Shown here in pieces: positions 49,421-59,479 of a stretch of DNA of 64,000 nucleotides (its first letter is position 1; each line of letters begins with the position of its first letter). The translations under genes were made by a program, and so were the position numbers. The notes under the pieces were generated by a model. The model made no database searches and was not told the DNA's origin. It saw only the letters and a list, made by a program, of their open reading frames with translations. This DNA is from Micromonospora ureilytica (lineage in GTDB: Bacteria > Actinomycetota > Actinomycetes > Mycobacteriales > Micromonosporaceae): contig NZ_JADOTX010000001.1 in NCBI RefSeq assembly GCF_015751765.1, positions 3,968,001 through 4,032,000 on the forward strand, written 5' to 3'.

Positions 49421-51007
49421 TCAGACCGGGCCGTCGGCCGGCGCCGGGTCGGCCGCCGCCGCAGGTTCCTCGACGGTACGAACCGGGCCGGCGAACCACT
49501 TGCGGGCGGAGGCGTACCACCAGACGGCGACCACCAGCAGCACCCCGCCGACGGCGAGTGGCGCGTAGTTCACCGCCGACCAGGTGAACCCGTCGTTGCC
49601 GGGCACCCCGGCGGGCACGATCGGCAGCACGAAGTAGACGGCGATGATCACGATCTCGATCACCGCGATCCAGCCGAACAGCTTGTACTTGCGGCCGAGC
49701 GTCCACGGCCCCGGGACGAACCGGTCGCCCATCCGTAGTCGGAGCGCGATCGGGATGAGGAACGACAGGTACAGCCCGAGCACTGCGACGGAGACGACCG
49801 CGTAGAAGGCGATCGGGATACCTGCGGAGCTCTCGTAGAGCGCCGGCAGGGTCAGCACCAGGCCGGCCACTGTGGCACCGATGATCGCGTTGACCGGGGT
49901 GCCGTTGCGGTCGACAGTCGACCACAACCGCCATCCGGGTACGGCCCGGTCGCGGCTGAACGCGTACGCCATGCGGCTCATCGAGGTCACGCAGCTCATG
50001 CCGCAGAAGAACTGACCGATGGTGGAGATGATGATGACGATCTTGAAGAAGACCGGGGTCAGCGCCGACTCGAAGATCGCGCCCGAGAAGCCGCCCGCGG
50101 CGTTCACCGCCTCGACGTCGGTGGCCGCGAAGAGGAACGCGAGCAGCAGGATCCAGCCCCCGACCGCCGAGTAGAAGATCGACTGCCAGAGTCCGCGGGC
50201 CGCTGCCTGCGAGGCGCCCCGGGTCTCCTCGGAGACGTGCGCGCAGGCGTCGAAGCCGGTGATCGTGTACTGGGTCAGCAGGAAACCCAGCGGCAGCACG
50301 TAGAACCAGAACGTCAGCCCGCCGATGTCGCCGTCACCGAAGCCGGAGTTGTTGAACCGCTCGGTGAACACGAACTGGAAGCTCTGGTGGTTGTCGGGCA
50401 CGAACACCAGGATGGCCACCACGACGGCCGCGCCGGCCACGTGCCACCAGACCGAGACGTTCTGGAGTACGTCGATGATCCGGTGCCCGAAGATGTTGAT
50501 CAGCCCGTGCAGCACCAGGATGATCACGAAGAGGACGAACGCCTGCCGCAGCGTCCCGGCCCAGCCGTCGAAGAGCGCCGACAGGGTGAGGTTGAGGAAC
50601 GTCGCGCAGCCGTAGTCGACCGAGGCGGTGACCGCCACCAGGCCGATCAGGTTCAGCCAGCCGGTGAACCAACCGTGCACCGGGCGGCCCATGGTGGCCG
50701 CCCACCAGTAGATCCCGCCCGCGGTGGGGTACGCCGACACCAGCTCCGCCATGCAGAAACCGATGATCAGGATGAACAGCGAGATCAGCGGCCAGCCCCA
50801 GGCGATGGCGACCGGCCCGCCGTTGTTCCACGCCTGGCCGAACGTGGTGAAGCAGCCGGCCAGGATCGAGATGATCGAGAAGGAGATGGCGAAGTTGGAG
50901 AAGCCGCTCCACTTGCGGCGTAGCTCCTGTTTGTAGCCGAGTTCTGCGAGCCGTCGGGCGTCGTCGTCCATCGGTTGCTCGGCGGTCGGCACGGGCGTCG
51001 TGGCCAC
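49421..51007 (-). CDS. APC-family amino acid/amine permease
   Basis: A 528-residue transporter with about 12 helices. FSNFAISFSIISILAGCFTTF (GFSNFAISFSIISI) with the G-x-G-like unwound first helix, AELVSAYPTAGGIYWWAA, and VSEETRGASQAAARG match the GabP/amine-permease group of the APC superfamily; YWW and the E-L-x-S-A-Y-P-T-x-G-G motif are typical of GABA/polyamine uptake members. It probably imports the substrate of the adjacent gamma-glutamylation genes. GTG at 51007 has GGGAGGTG 5 bases upstream. The C-terminal tail is Pro/Ala-rich. Confidence 0.92.
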   Translation of the reverse strand: MATTPVPTAEQPMDDDARRLAELGYKQELRRKWSGFSNFAISFSIISILAGCFTTFGQAWNNGGPVAIAWGWPLISLFILIIGFCMAELVSAYPTAGGIYWWAATMGRPVHGWFTGWLNLIGLVAVTASVDYGCATFLNLTLSALFDGWAGTLRQAFVLFVIILVLHGLINIFGHRIIDVLQNVSVWWHVAGAAVVVAILVFVPDNHQSFQFVFTERFNNSGFGDGDIGGLTFWFYVLPLGFLLTQYTITGFDACAHVSEETRGASQAAARGLWQSIFYSAVGGWILLLAFLFAATDVEAVNAAGGFSGAIFESALTPVFFKIVIIISTIGQFFCGMSCVTSMSRMAYAFSRDRAVPGWRLWSTVDRNGTPVNAIIGATVAGLVLTLPALYESSAGIPIAFYAVVSVAVLGLYLSFLIPIALRLRMGDRFVPGPWTLGRKYKLFGWIAVIEIVIIAVYFVLPIVPAGVPGNDGFTWSAVNYAPLAVGGVLLVVAVWWYASARKWFAGPVRTVEEPAAAADPAPADGPV

Positions 51008-51210
51008 TGCACACCTCCCTGAGGTGGTTCCGCGTGCGAGTGCGCAAAGTGTCGACCCGGCCGATCAAGGCGGTCAATACGTAGTCGTTGGGAATCTCAC
51101 CGCCGTCGGGCTAATTGCGTTGCCGTCCGGCCGCTCCGGCCCGCATCCTGGACCAGTGACCAGGCCCGATCAGGGGCCCACCCCGGGCGCTCGGACCGCC
51201 CGACCACTGT

Positions 51211-51272
51211 GGCGCGGGGCACGCCTCTCTCTCACGTACGGCGCTCCGCCGTACCCAAAAGTGCCCCGCGCC
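51211..51272 (-). terminator. Nested hairpin between DUF456 and permease genes
   Basis: A perfect 12-bp outer stem (GGCGCGGGGCAC 51211-51222 / GTGCCCCGCGCC 51261-51272) encloses an 8-bp inner hairpin (GTACGGCG-CTC-CGCCGTAC, 51236-51254) with a pyrimidine-rich CTCTCTCT strand on one side and CCAAAA on the other. It lies downstream of the minus-strand DUF456 gene and upstream of the permease gene. The internal asymmetry makes it more elaborate than an ordinary terminator; the 289-bp gap holds no gene. Confidence 0.6.
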
Positions 51273-51296
51273 CCCGCCCCCACCCCCGGGCTTGGG

Positions 51297-51797
51297 TCAG
51301 GTCAGGAGGAGGCCGGTTACCCAGAGGGCTGCGACCAGGAGGCCGGCCAGGAACTCCACGAGCATCGACAGGCCGGCGGCCTTCAGGGCCTGCACGGTGG
51401 AGGGCCAGGCGAGCTGGTTGCTGCCCAGACGTAGCCGTTCCGCCGCCCACACCCCGGCCACGAAGCCGAGCACCAGCCCGACGACCGGCACCACGAAGAA
51501 CCCGATGATGCCGAGCACCCCACCGGCGAGCAGCGTGGACGTCGGCACACCTGTGCGCTTCAGGTTCCGGCCCGGCCACGCGTACTTGATCACGGTGCCA
51601 CCCGCGGCGACCAGGGTGGCGGCGGCGAACACCGCCCAGCCACCCAGGCCGGCCCCGCCGAAGATCGCCCAGACCAGCACGCCGCCCCAGCACAGCGGCA
51701 GCGCCGGCAGACCGGGCACCACCACACCGGCCAACCCGGCCAGGATGGCCAAGCCGGCCACCACTGTCACCACCGTCTGCGAGTCCGTCAGATCCAC
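51297..51797 (-). CDS. DUF456 membrane protein
   Basis: About 166 residues with four hydrophobic segments: VTVVAGLAILAGLAGVVVPGLP, then WAIFGG..., LGIIGFFVVPVVGLVLGFVAG and a C-terminal helix. VPGLPALPLCWGGVLVWAI and the K-Y-A-W-P-G-R-N-L-K-R-T-G turn are typical of DUF456, a small membrane family without known function. The GTG at 51797 has GGAAGGTG 5 bases upstream; an alternative GTG at 51818 adds seven residues. It follows the GGDEF/EAL gene with a 106-bp gap of repeat-like sequence. Confidence 0.86.
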   Translation of the reverse strand: MDLTDSQTVVTVVAGLAILAGLAGVVVPGLPALPLCWGGVLVWAIFGGAGLGGWAVFAAATLVAAGGTVIKYAWPGRNLKRTGVPTSTLLAGGVLGIIGFFVVPVVGLVLGFVAGVWAAERLRLGSNQLAWPSTVQALKAAGLSMLVEFLAGLLVAALWVTGLLLT

Positions 51798-51839
51798 GTC
51801 GTCACCTTCCGTCGCCACCAGCCGGACCGGAACGGTCCC

Positions 51840-51907
51840 CGCTCACGCCGGCACCCGCTTCGCGCCATGCCGCTGTGCCCGCTGGCTCGCGCACTGCGCT
51901 CGCTCAC
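51840..51907. repeat. GTGAGCG-type repeat-like sequence after the GGDEF/EAL gene
   Basis: On the minus strand the gap opens GTGAGCGAGCGCAGTGCGCGAGC-like sequence whose TGA is the stop codon of the GGDEF/EAL gene, and ends with another GTGAGCG near 51841. It resembles, in position and in the GTGAGC(G) start, the 59-bp repeats at 39003 and 45615, but only loosely in sequence. Weak evidence. Confidence 0.4.
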
Positions 51908-54123
51908 GCCGCCACCCCGTCCCCGCGTAGCCGGGCGGTGATCGCGTCGGCCGGGGCCGGCGCGCCGAAGTACCGGCCCTGGCCGGTGTCGCAGCGCAAC
52001 GCCCGCAGCCGTTCCGCCTGCACGTCGGTCTCCACCGCCTCGGCCGTGACCCACAGCTCCAACGCGTGCGCCAACCGGACCAACGCGTCGACGATCCGTT
52101 CGTCGCGGTGGTCCGCCGCCACGTCGGCGCCGTCCGCGCGGATGCCCTCGACGAACGGCCCGGCGAGCTTCAGGCAGTGGATCGGCAACCGGCGCAGGTA
52201 CGCCAGGTTGGAGTACCCGGTGCCGAAGTCGTCCACGGCCAGCCGGACGCCGAGCGCGGCGAGCCGGTGCAGGCTGCGTAGGGGTTCACCGGCGCTGCCC
52301 ATCACGGCGCTCTCGGTCAGCTCCAGTTGGAGCAGTCCCGCGGGCAGCCCGCTGGTCTGCAGCGCGTCGGCGACCGTGTCCACGATGGCCGGTTCGTCGG
52401 CCTGCCGCGCGGCCAGGTTGACGCTGACCACCAGCCGGGCTTCCGGGAACTCCCGCCGCCACCGTTCGGCGTCCGCGCAGGCCTGCCGCAGCACCCACTC
52501 GCCGAGCCGGACGATCAGACCGGTCTCCTCGGCCAGGCCGATGAACCGGTCCGGCCCGATCAGGCCCAGTTCCGGGTGTTCCCAACGGACCAGCGCCTCC
52601 ACCGCGAGCATGGTGCCCTCCAGCAGCGACACGATCGGCTGGTAGTGCAGCACGAACTCGCCCCGGTCCAGTGCGGCGGGCAGCCCGGCGACCAGCGCCG
52701 AACGGGCGATGTCCCGGGCGCCGCGCTCGGGGTCGTAGACCGCCCACCGGCCCCGGCCCGCCGCCTTGGCCCAGTAGAGCGTGGTGTCCGCCGCCTTCAT
52801 CAGCTCGGACGCACTGGTCTCCGAGGCGGGGCACTGCACGATGCCCACACTGGCCGAGACGGCCAACTGGTGCTCACCGACGTGGACCGGGGCCGCGACG
52901 GCAGCCAGCGCTGCCTCCGCGACCGCGACGGCGTCGTCGGTGTCGTTCCCTCCGTCGACGAGGATCACGAACTCGTCGCCCCCCATCCGGGCGACCAGGT
53001 GGCCGTGGTCGGCCACGCACGCGGCCAGCCTCCGGCCGATCATCACCAGCAGCCGGTCACCAAGGTCGTGGCCGAGACTGTCGTTGATCGCCTTGAAGCC
53101 GTCCAGGTCGAGGAAGCACACCCCGACCCGCTGCCCGACGCCCGCGGTGTCGAGCACCCGTCCCAACGTCTCGAAGAACAGCGTGCGGTTGGGCAGCCCG
53201 GTCAGCGGGTCGTGCAGCGCCTGGAAGCGCAGCCGCTGCTGGAGTTCGTACCGCTCGGTGATGTCCTCGATCATCGCGACGGTGAATCGGGGCCGGCCCT
53301 CCTGTCGGATCAGCGAGACGGCCAGATCCGTCCAGACCACTGTGCCGTCCTTGCGGTAGTAGCGCTTCTCCACCCGGGCCGCGTCGTGTTTGCCCTCGAT
53401 CAGCTCCTGGTAGAGCTCCCACATTCCGGCGACGTCGTCGGCGTGGAACAGCGCCGCCACGTTGATCTCGCGCAACTCCTCGATCGCGTAGCCGAGCATG
53501 TCGGCGAACGCCTGGTTGACGTCGATGATCCGGCCGTCCACGCCGGCGATCCCGATCCCGATCGCGGCGCCGGTGAACACCGCCCGGAACCGTGCCTCGC
53601 TCTCGCGCAGCGCCTGCTCGACCTCGTCGCGCGCCTGCCAGGCCGACCGGGCGATCCGTTCCTGCTGGCTGAAGGTGCGATCGCGCAGCGCGCGGGCGAA
53701 CCCGGCGGCCAGGCCGCCCTGCACCGCAGCGATCCGGTCGGCGAGGTCGGCAGGCCGGTCACCGTCGCCCAGAACCCGCCGACCGAAGGTCGCACCGAGC
53801 GCCTGCAGCGTCCACTCCAGGGCCTGCGGCTCGGTGAGGTGCGCCTCCACCAGAGCCCGCCCGACCTCTTCGGCCGGGCGGGCACTGAACGGCTCCGCCC
53901 GTACCGCCTGGGCCAGCCGGATCGTGTGCACCAGCAGCAGCCGCTCGGTCTCGGCCGCGCTGAGCGGCACGAAACCGAGGCGGCGCACCGCGCGGGCCCA
54001 GTCGGCGGCGTACCCCTGAGCGTCGGCCCGGCCGGCATCGACCCCGGTGGGGTCCCGGCCGGCATCGACCCCGGCGGGGTCCCAACCGGCATCGACCCCG
54101 GCGGGGTCCGGGACGGCGGCCAC
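51904..54123 (-). CDS. PAS-GGDEF-EAL cyclic-di-GMP signalling protein
   Basis: A 739-residue cytoplasmic protein. It begins with three copies of an 8-residue unit (DPAGVDAG), then a globin-coupled-sensor-length helical region (~35-170) of unknown type, a PAS domain (~175-290), a GGDEF domain with intact GGDEF at 381-385 but no RxxD I-site nine residues before it, and an EAL domain with VEALVRW (~508), VSVNLA (~567), ELTES (~601) and DDFGTGYSN (~631). The KxD motif after DDFGTGYS is KLAG, so the catalytic Asp is missing; the phosphodiesterase may be impaired. GTG at 54123, 4 bp after the upstream stop. Confidence 0.93.
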   Translation of the reverse strand: MAAVPDPAGVDAGWDPAGVDAGRDPTGVDAGRADAQGYAADWARAVRRLGFVPLSAAETERLLLVHTIRLAQAVRAEPFSARPAEEVGRALVEAHLTEPQALEWTLQALGATFGRRVLGDGDRPADLADRIAAVQGGLAAGFARALRDRTFSQQERIARSAWQARDEVEQALRESEARFRAVFTGAAIGIGIAGVDGRIIDVNQAFADMLGYAIEELREINVAALFHADDVAGMWELYQELIEGKHDAARVEKRYYRKDGTVVWTDLAVSLIRQEGRPRFTVAMIEDITERYELQQRLRFQALHDPLTGLPNRTLFFETLGRVLDTAGVGQRVGVCFLDLDGFKAINDSLGHDLGDRLLVMIGRRLAACVADHGHLVARMGGDEFVILVDGGNDTDDAVAVAEAALAAVAAPVHVGEHQLAVSASVGIVQCPASETSASELMKAADTTLYWAKAAGRGRWAVYDPERGARDIARSALVAGLPAALDRGEFVLHYQPIVSLLEGTMLAVEALVRWEHPELGLIGPDRFIGLAEETGLIVRLGEWVLRQACADAERWRREFPEARLVVSVNLAARQADEPAIVDTVADALQTSGLPAGLLQLELTESAVMGSAGEPLRSLHRLAALGVRLAVDDFGTGYSNLAYLRRLPIHCLKLAGPFVEGIRADGADVAADHRDERIVDALVRLAHALELWVTAEAVETDVQAERLRALRCDTGQGRYFGAPAPADAITARLRGDGVAA

Positions 54124-54127
54124 GGGA

Positions 54128-54940
54128 TCAGCCGGCGGGCTGGTCGTACCGGGCGACGCCCCCGAAGGCGCCGAACCGCTCCGGGTGCTCGTCCACGTCG
54201 GACGCTGAATCCGGGCGCCAGAGCGGCATGTGCACCACGCCTGGTTCCAGGACGGTCCAGTCGCCGAAGAAGCCGGTGACCTGTGCGCGGGAGCGCAGGG
54301 TGATCTCGGTGGCGGTGCGGGCGGAGAGGCGCTGGGCGTCCAGCATCTCCTGCGGCTGGTCCTCGAAGGTGGAGTGCGAGATGACCAGGAAGCTGCCCGG
54401 CGCGGCGACGTCCCGCAGGGTGGCCAGGATCGCCTCGGGTCGGTCGGCGTCCGGGACGAAGTGCACCACCCCGGCCAACAGGATGCCCATCGGTCGACTG
54501 AAGTCGATCAGCCCGAGCTGTCGGGTCTCGGCGAGAATCCGCTCCGGCTCGCGCAGGTCGGCGTGGATGACCCCGGTCAGCTCGTTGCCGGCGAGCAGCT
54601 CCCGGCTGTGCGCGACGGCCACCGGGTCGATGTCGACGTACACCACGCGGGCCTTGGGGTTCACCCCCTGCGCCACCTCGTGCACGTTGCCCACGGTGGG
54701 AATTCCGGAGCCGATGTCGAGGAACTGGTCGATGCCGGCGTCGAGCAGCACCCGGACGGCCCGGCGCAGGAACTCGCGGCCGGAACGCATGGTGGCGGCG
54801 AGATTCGGGGTCATGCTGGCGATCTGCTCGGCCAGCTGCCTGTCGATCTCGAAGTTGTGCGCCCCACCCAGAAAGTAGTCGTACACCCGGGCCGCGCTCG
54901 GCCTGGTCAGATCGATCTCGGTCGGCAGTCCGTCCGGCAT
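54128..54940 (-). CDS. SAM-dependent methyltransferase, DUF574 family
   Basis: A 270-residue protein of the actinomycete-expanded DUF574 (PF04672) family. TRPSAARVYDYFLGGAHNFEIDR (PSAARVYDYFLGG, NFEIDR), FLDIGSGIPTVGNVHEVAQ (SAM-binding FLDIGSGIPT) and VVYVDIDPVAVAHSRELL are diagnostic. The substrate is unknown for the whole family. ATG at 54940 has GGGGAG 7-8 bases upstream, discarding ~54 codons of open frame above. Its stop is 4 bp from the start of the GGDEF/EAL gene, so both are probably expressed together. Confidence 0.93.
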   Translation of the reverse strand: MPDGLPTEIDLTRPSAARVYDYFLGGAHNFEIDRQLAEQIASMTPNLAATMRSGREFLRRAVRVLLDAGIDQFLDIGSGIPTVGNVHEVAQGVNPKARVVYVDIDPVAVAHSRELLAGNELTGVIHADLREPERILAETRQLGLIDFSRPMGILLAGVVHFVPDADRPEAILATLRDVAAPGSFLVISHSTFEDQPQEMLDAQRLSARTATEITLRSRAQVTGFFGDWTVLEPGVVHMPLWRPDSASDVDEHPERFGAFGGVARYDQPAG

Positions 54941-55050
54941 CAGTGCGCTCCCCAGTTTCTCGCCGCAGCGCGGGACGGCACCGGCGTATGGGCGTGCCAC
55001 GGGCACGCGCGAGCACCGGTCGACCCGCGGGTCGTGTGGTGTGGACCACT

Positions 55051-56256
<1,206 letters not shown>

Positions 56257-56361
56257 CGCGAGTCCTTAGGGGTGCAGACGGCGGGGGTGGGGCACGCCCA
56301 CCGGGTCGCGAGGGCTGCCGGCCGCCAGGATATCCGCGCCGGCAGCGGATAGGTTGACGGC

Positions 56362-57327
56362 ATGGCCCGGGCCCAGTTCAGCGCAGAGACCAGCGGCGGC
56401 GGCGCGTTCGTCCGCCAGCCGAACCGGTTCACCGGTCGGGTCACCGCCGACTCGACCTCCCCGCCCGGCGGCGGCCCGGACGACCAGGACCGCTGGCCGC
56501 TGGAGGCCGGCCGCTACCGGCTGATCTGGTGCCGCGCCTGCCCGTGGGCGCACCGGGCGAGGATCGTGCGCGGCCTGCTCGGGCTGGACGACGCGATCTC
56601 GCTGGGCACCGTCGACCCGATCCGGGACGAGCGGGGTTGGGCGTTCGCCCTCGACCCGGACGGCTTCGACCCGGTCCTCGGCGTGAGCTTCCTCTCCGAG
56701 GCGTACCTGGCCACCGACCCCGACTACACCGGCCGGGTGACAGTCCCGGCGCTGGTCGACACCCGGACCGGTCGGGTGGTCACCAACGACTACCCGCAGC
56801 TCACCCTCGACTTCTCCACCGAGTGGCGGCGGCTGCACGCGCCCGACGCGCCGGATCTGTACCCGGTTGAGCTGCGCCCGGAGATGGACGCGCTGATGGC
56901 CGAGATCCACACCGACGTGAACAACGGCGTCTACCGGTGCGGGTTCGCCACCTCCCAGGAGGCGTACGACGAGGCGTTCCGGGCGCTCTTCGCCCGGCTG
57001 GACGTGCTCTCCGAGCGGTTGGCCGGGCAGCGCTACCTGATGGGTGACGCGATCACCGAGGCCGATGTACGGCTGTTCACGACGTTGGTCCGCTTCGACG
57101 CCGCGTACCACGGACACTTCAAGTGCAACCGCAACAAGCTGACCGAGATGCCGGTGCTCTGGGCGTACGCCCGGGACCTGTTCCAGACGCCGGGTTTCGG
57201 CGAGACAGTGGACTTCGACCACATCAAGCGGCACTACTACGGCACGCACCGGGAGATCAATCCCAGCGGCATCGTGCCACTCGGGCCGGACGAGTCCGGC
57301 TGGCGCACGCCGCACGGACGTGGCTGA
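56362..57327 (+). CDS. Xi-class glutathione transferase-like protein (glutathionyl-hydroquinone reductase family)
   Basis: A 321-residue protein of the ECM4/YqjG family. The catalytic C-P-W-A-H-R motif (Cys60) after YRLIWCRACPW, the N-terminal GRYRLIW strand, VPALVDTRTGRVVTNDYPQL and the C-terminal HFKCNRNK...YPVLWAYARDL-like block (HFKCNRNKL, PVLWAYARDLFQ) are all canonical. Homologues reduce glutathionyl-hydroquinones; actinobacteria lack glutathione, so the physiological thiol would differ (mycothiol is the usual one; inference). ATG at 56362. It overlaps the DUF998 gene by 8 bp. Confidence 0.93.
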   Translation: MARAQFSAETSGGGAFVRQPNRFTGRVTADSTSPPGGGPDDQDRWPLEAGRYRLIWCRACPWAHRARIVRGLLGLDDAISLGTVDPIRDERGWAFALDPDGFDPVLGVSFLSEAYLATDPDYTGRVTVPALVDTRTGRVVTNDYPQLTLDFSTEWRRLHAPDAPDLYPVELRPEMDALMAEIHTDVNNGVYRCGFATSQEAYDEAFRALFARLDVLSERLAGQRYLMGDAITEADVRLFTTLVRFDAAYHGHFKCNRNKLTEMPVLWAYARDLFQTPGFGETVDFDHIKRHYYGTHREINPSGIVPLGPDESGWRTPHGRG

Positions 57328-58003
57328 GCCGGGTCGGTCCGCCGCCCCGACCGTGCCGAGGGCCCGCGGCGACGTCGCGCGCCGGGCCGCCGGGTCCGCC
57401 GCGGCCGGCTGCACCCTGGCCGGCGCGGTGGCGGTGACGCTCGCAGTGGTCGCCGGTCCCGGTCCAGGGCTCACCGGGTACGTCAGTGAGGCGGGCATCG
57501 CCGGCAGCGCCCATGCCGCGACGTACCGGATCGGGATCCTGGCCCTTTCCGGCGCGTTGCTGCTGATCGGCGCGGCGCTGCCCCCGGGGGTGTGGTCAGC
57601 GGCCCCGGCGCTGCTCGCCACCGGGGCCGTGTTCACCGCCGTGTCCGGGGCGGTGACCTGCTCCGACGGCTGCCCGCTGCCGCCGTTCGAGCGCGCGACG
57701 GCGGCGGACCTGGTGCACGGCGGCGCGAGCATCGCGGCGACCGCGGCGGTGGTCTTCGCCATGATCACGCTTGCCGTCTCCGGGCCGGCCGGCCGGACGG
57801 TGCGTCGGCTGGCCGGCATCGCCGCAGCGCTGGCCCTGCCGCTCTGCGCCACGGTGGGGCTGGCGATGCTCGTGGTCGGTCGCGGTCCGGTGGTGGGGGT
57901 GCTGGAACGGCTGATCCTCGCCCTCGCGGTGCTCTGGGCCGTGAGCACCGCCACCGCCCTGGCCCTCTGTAAGGAGCCTCACGCTGCCCGGTCCTTCCGA
58001 TGA
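57320..58003 (+). CDS. DUF998 membrane protein
   Basis: A 227-residue polytopic protein with about six helices. GLTGYVSEAGIAGSAHAATYRIGILAL after the first helix and the loop CSDGCPLPPFERATAADLVHGGASIAA (given CSDGCPLPPFE, ADLVHGGAS) match DUF998: the two Cys and the Asp/His pair on the outer side are conserved in the family. Function unknown. GTG at 57320 overlaps the preceding gene by 8 bp, so the two are coupled. Confidence 0.85.
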   Translation: MAEPGRSAAPTVPRARGDVARRAAGSAAAGCTLAGAVAVTLAVVAGPGPGLTGYVSEAGIAGSAHAATYRIGILALSGALLLIGAALPPGVWSAAPALLATGAVFTAVSGAVTCSDGCPLPPFERATAADLVHGGASIAATAAVVFAMITLAVSGPAGRTVRRLAGIAAALALPLCATVGLAMLVVGRGPVVGVLERLILALAVLWAVSTATALALCKEPHAARSFR

Positions 58004-58159
58004 GCGGGAATCGGCGTAACGTCGGCCAACGATGACCAATGTCTGGGGCCTCACTGTCCGCCTGTATGTCGATCTCCGACTGCAGGCCAGTGGCATCTGT
58101 CCGGGCTAGCCGCGTTTCTACGCCTACCCCGATCGGACCGGACAATTGGATACATCCTC

Positions 58160-59464
58160 ATGCCCTTCAGCCTGCGCAAAATTCCCTTCTCCGTGCAGAT
58201 CCTGCTCGGCCTCGTGCTCGGCGTCGCGCTGGGCTTCCTGGCCCGCACCAACGACCTGAGCTGGCTGACCAGCACCCTGCACACCGTCGGCAGCCTCTTC
58301 ATCCAGCTGCTCAAGCTGGCCGTGCCGCCACTGGTCTTCACCGCCATCGTGGTCAGCGTGGTCAGCCTGCGCGGCGTCGCCAACGCCGCCCGGCTCGCCG
58401 TCAAGACCCTGATGTGGTTCGGCATCACCGCGCTGATCGCGGTGAGCATCGGTATCGGCCTCGGCCTGCTCACCAACCCGGGCAGGGGCGTGACCCTCGA
58501 CCTGGGTGGTGCGGCATCACCGAAGAACACCGGCTCCTGGACCGACTTCCTCACCGGCATCGTGCCCACCAACCCGGTCGGCGCGTTCGTCGAGGGCAAC
58601 GTCCTCCAGATCGTCTTCCTGGCCGTCGTCATCGGTGCCGCGGCCCTGCTGGTCGGCGAGGCCGCCGAACCGTTCGTGGCGCTGAACCGCTCCCTGCTGG
58701 AGATCGTCCAGAAGGCGCTCTGGTGGGTCATCCGGCTCGCCCCGATCGGCACCCTCGGCCTCATCGGCAACGCCGTCGCCTCGTACGGCTGGGACCTGCT
58801 GGCCCCCCTCGCGAAGTTCACCACAGCCGTCTACGTCGGCTGCGCCATCGTGCTGTTCGTGGTCTACCCACTGGTGTTGATCCTCGCCGGCCGCCTCAAC
58901 CCGCTGCGCTTCTTCGCCGGCGCCTGGCCGGCGATCGAGCTGGCCTTCGTGTCCCGCTCCTCGGTCGGCACCATGCCGGTGACCCAGCGCTCCGTCGAGC
59001 GACTCGGCGTGCCCCGCGAGTACGCCTCGTTCGCGGTGCCGTTCGGCGCGACCACGAAGATGGACGGTTGCGCCGCCATCTACCCGGCCCTCGCCGCGAT
59101 CTTCGTGGCCCAGGTCTTCGGCGTGCACCTCGGCATCGGCGACTACCTGCTGATCGCCTTCGTCTCGGTGGTCGGCTCGGCGGCCACCGCCGGCCTGACC
59201 GGCGCGATCGTGATGCTCACCCTGACCCTCAGCACGCTGGGCCTGCCGCTGGCCGGCGCCGGCCTGCTGCTGGCCATCGACCCGATCCTGGACATGATCC
59301 GCACCGCCACCAACGTCGCGGGCCAGGCGCTGGTGCCGACAGTGGTCGCCGCCCGCGAGGGCACGCTCGACCGCGCCGCGTACGAGTCCGCCGGCCGGCG
59401 TGACCTGACCGAGCCGGAGCCGGTCGCCGACACCCGGCCCGAGCTCAGCCCCGTTCCTGCCTGA
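58160..59464 (+). CDS. Dicarboxylate/amino acid:cation symporter (DAACS family)
   Basis: A 434-residue transporter of the GltP/DctA fold. LLKLAVPPLVFTAIVVSVVSL (LLKLAVPPLVFTAIVV), the hairpin SRSSVGTMPVT, the TTKMDGCAAIYPALAAIFVAQ segment (NMDGTAL-equivalent) and LAIDPILDMIRTATNVAGQAL (DPILDMIRTATNV) are the substrate- and cation-binding landmarks. It imports C4-dicarboxylates, glutamate or aspartate with Na+ or H+. ATG at 58160 with GGAT upstream; the 156-bp gap upstream may hold its promoter. A perfect hairpin follows the stop codon. Confidence 0.94.
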   Translation: MPFSLRKIPFSVQILLGLVLGVALGFLARTNDLSWLTSTLHTVGSLFIQLLKLAVPPLVFTAIVVSVVSLRGVANAARLAVKTLMWFGITALIAVSIGIGLGLLTNPGRGVTLDLGGAASPKNTGSWTDFLTGIVPTNPVGAFVEGNVLQIVFLAVVIGAAALLVGEAAEPFVALNRSLLEIVQKALWWVIRLAPIGTLGLIGNAVASYGWDLLAPLAKFTTAVYVGCAIVLFVVYPLVLILAGRLNPLRFFAGAWPAIELAFVSRSSVGTMPVTQRSVERLGVPREYASFAVPFGATTKMDGCAAIYPALAAIFVAQVFGVHLGIGDYLLIAFVSVVGSAATAGLTGAIVMLTLTLSTLGLPLAGAGLLLAIDPILDMIRTATNVAGQALVPTVVAAREGTLDRAAYESAGRRDLTEPEPVADTRPELSPVPA

Positions 59465-59479
59465 TCGGTTCACCAGTAC

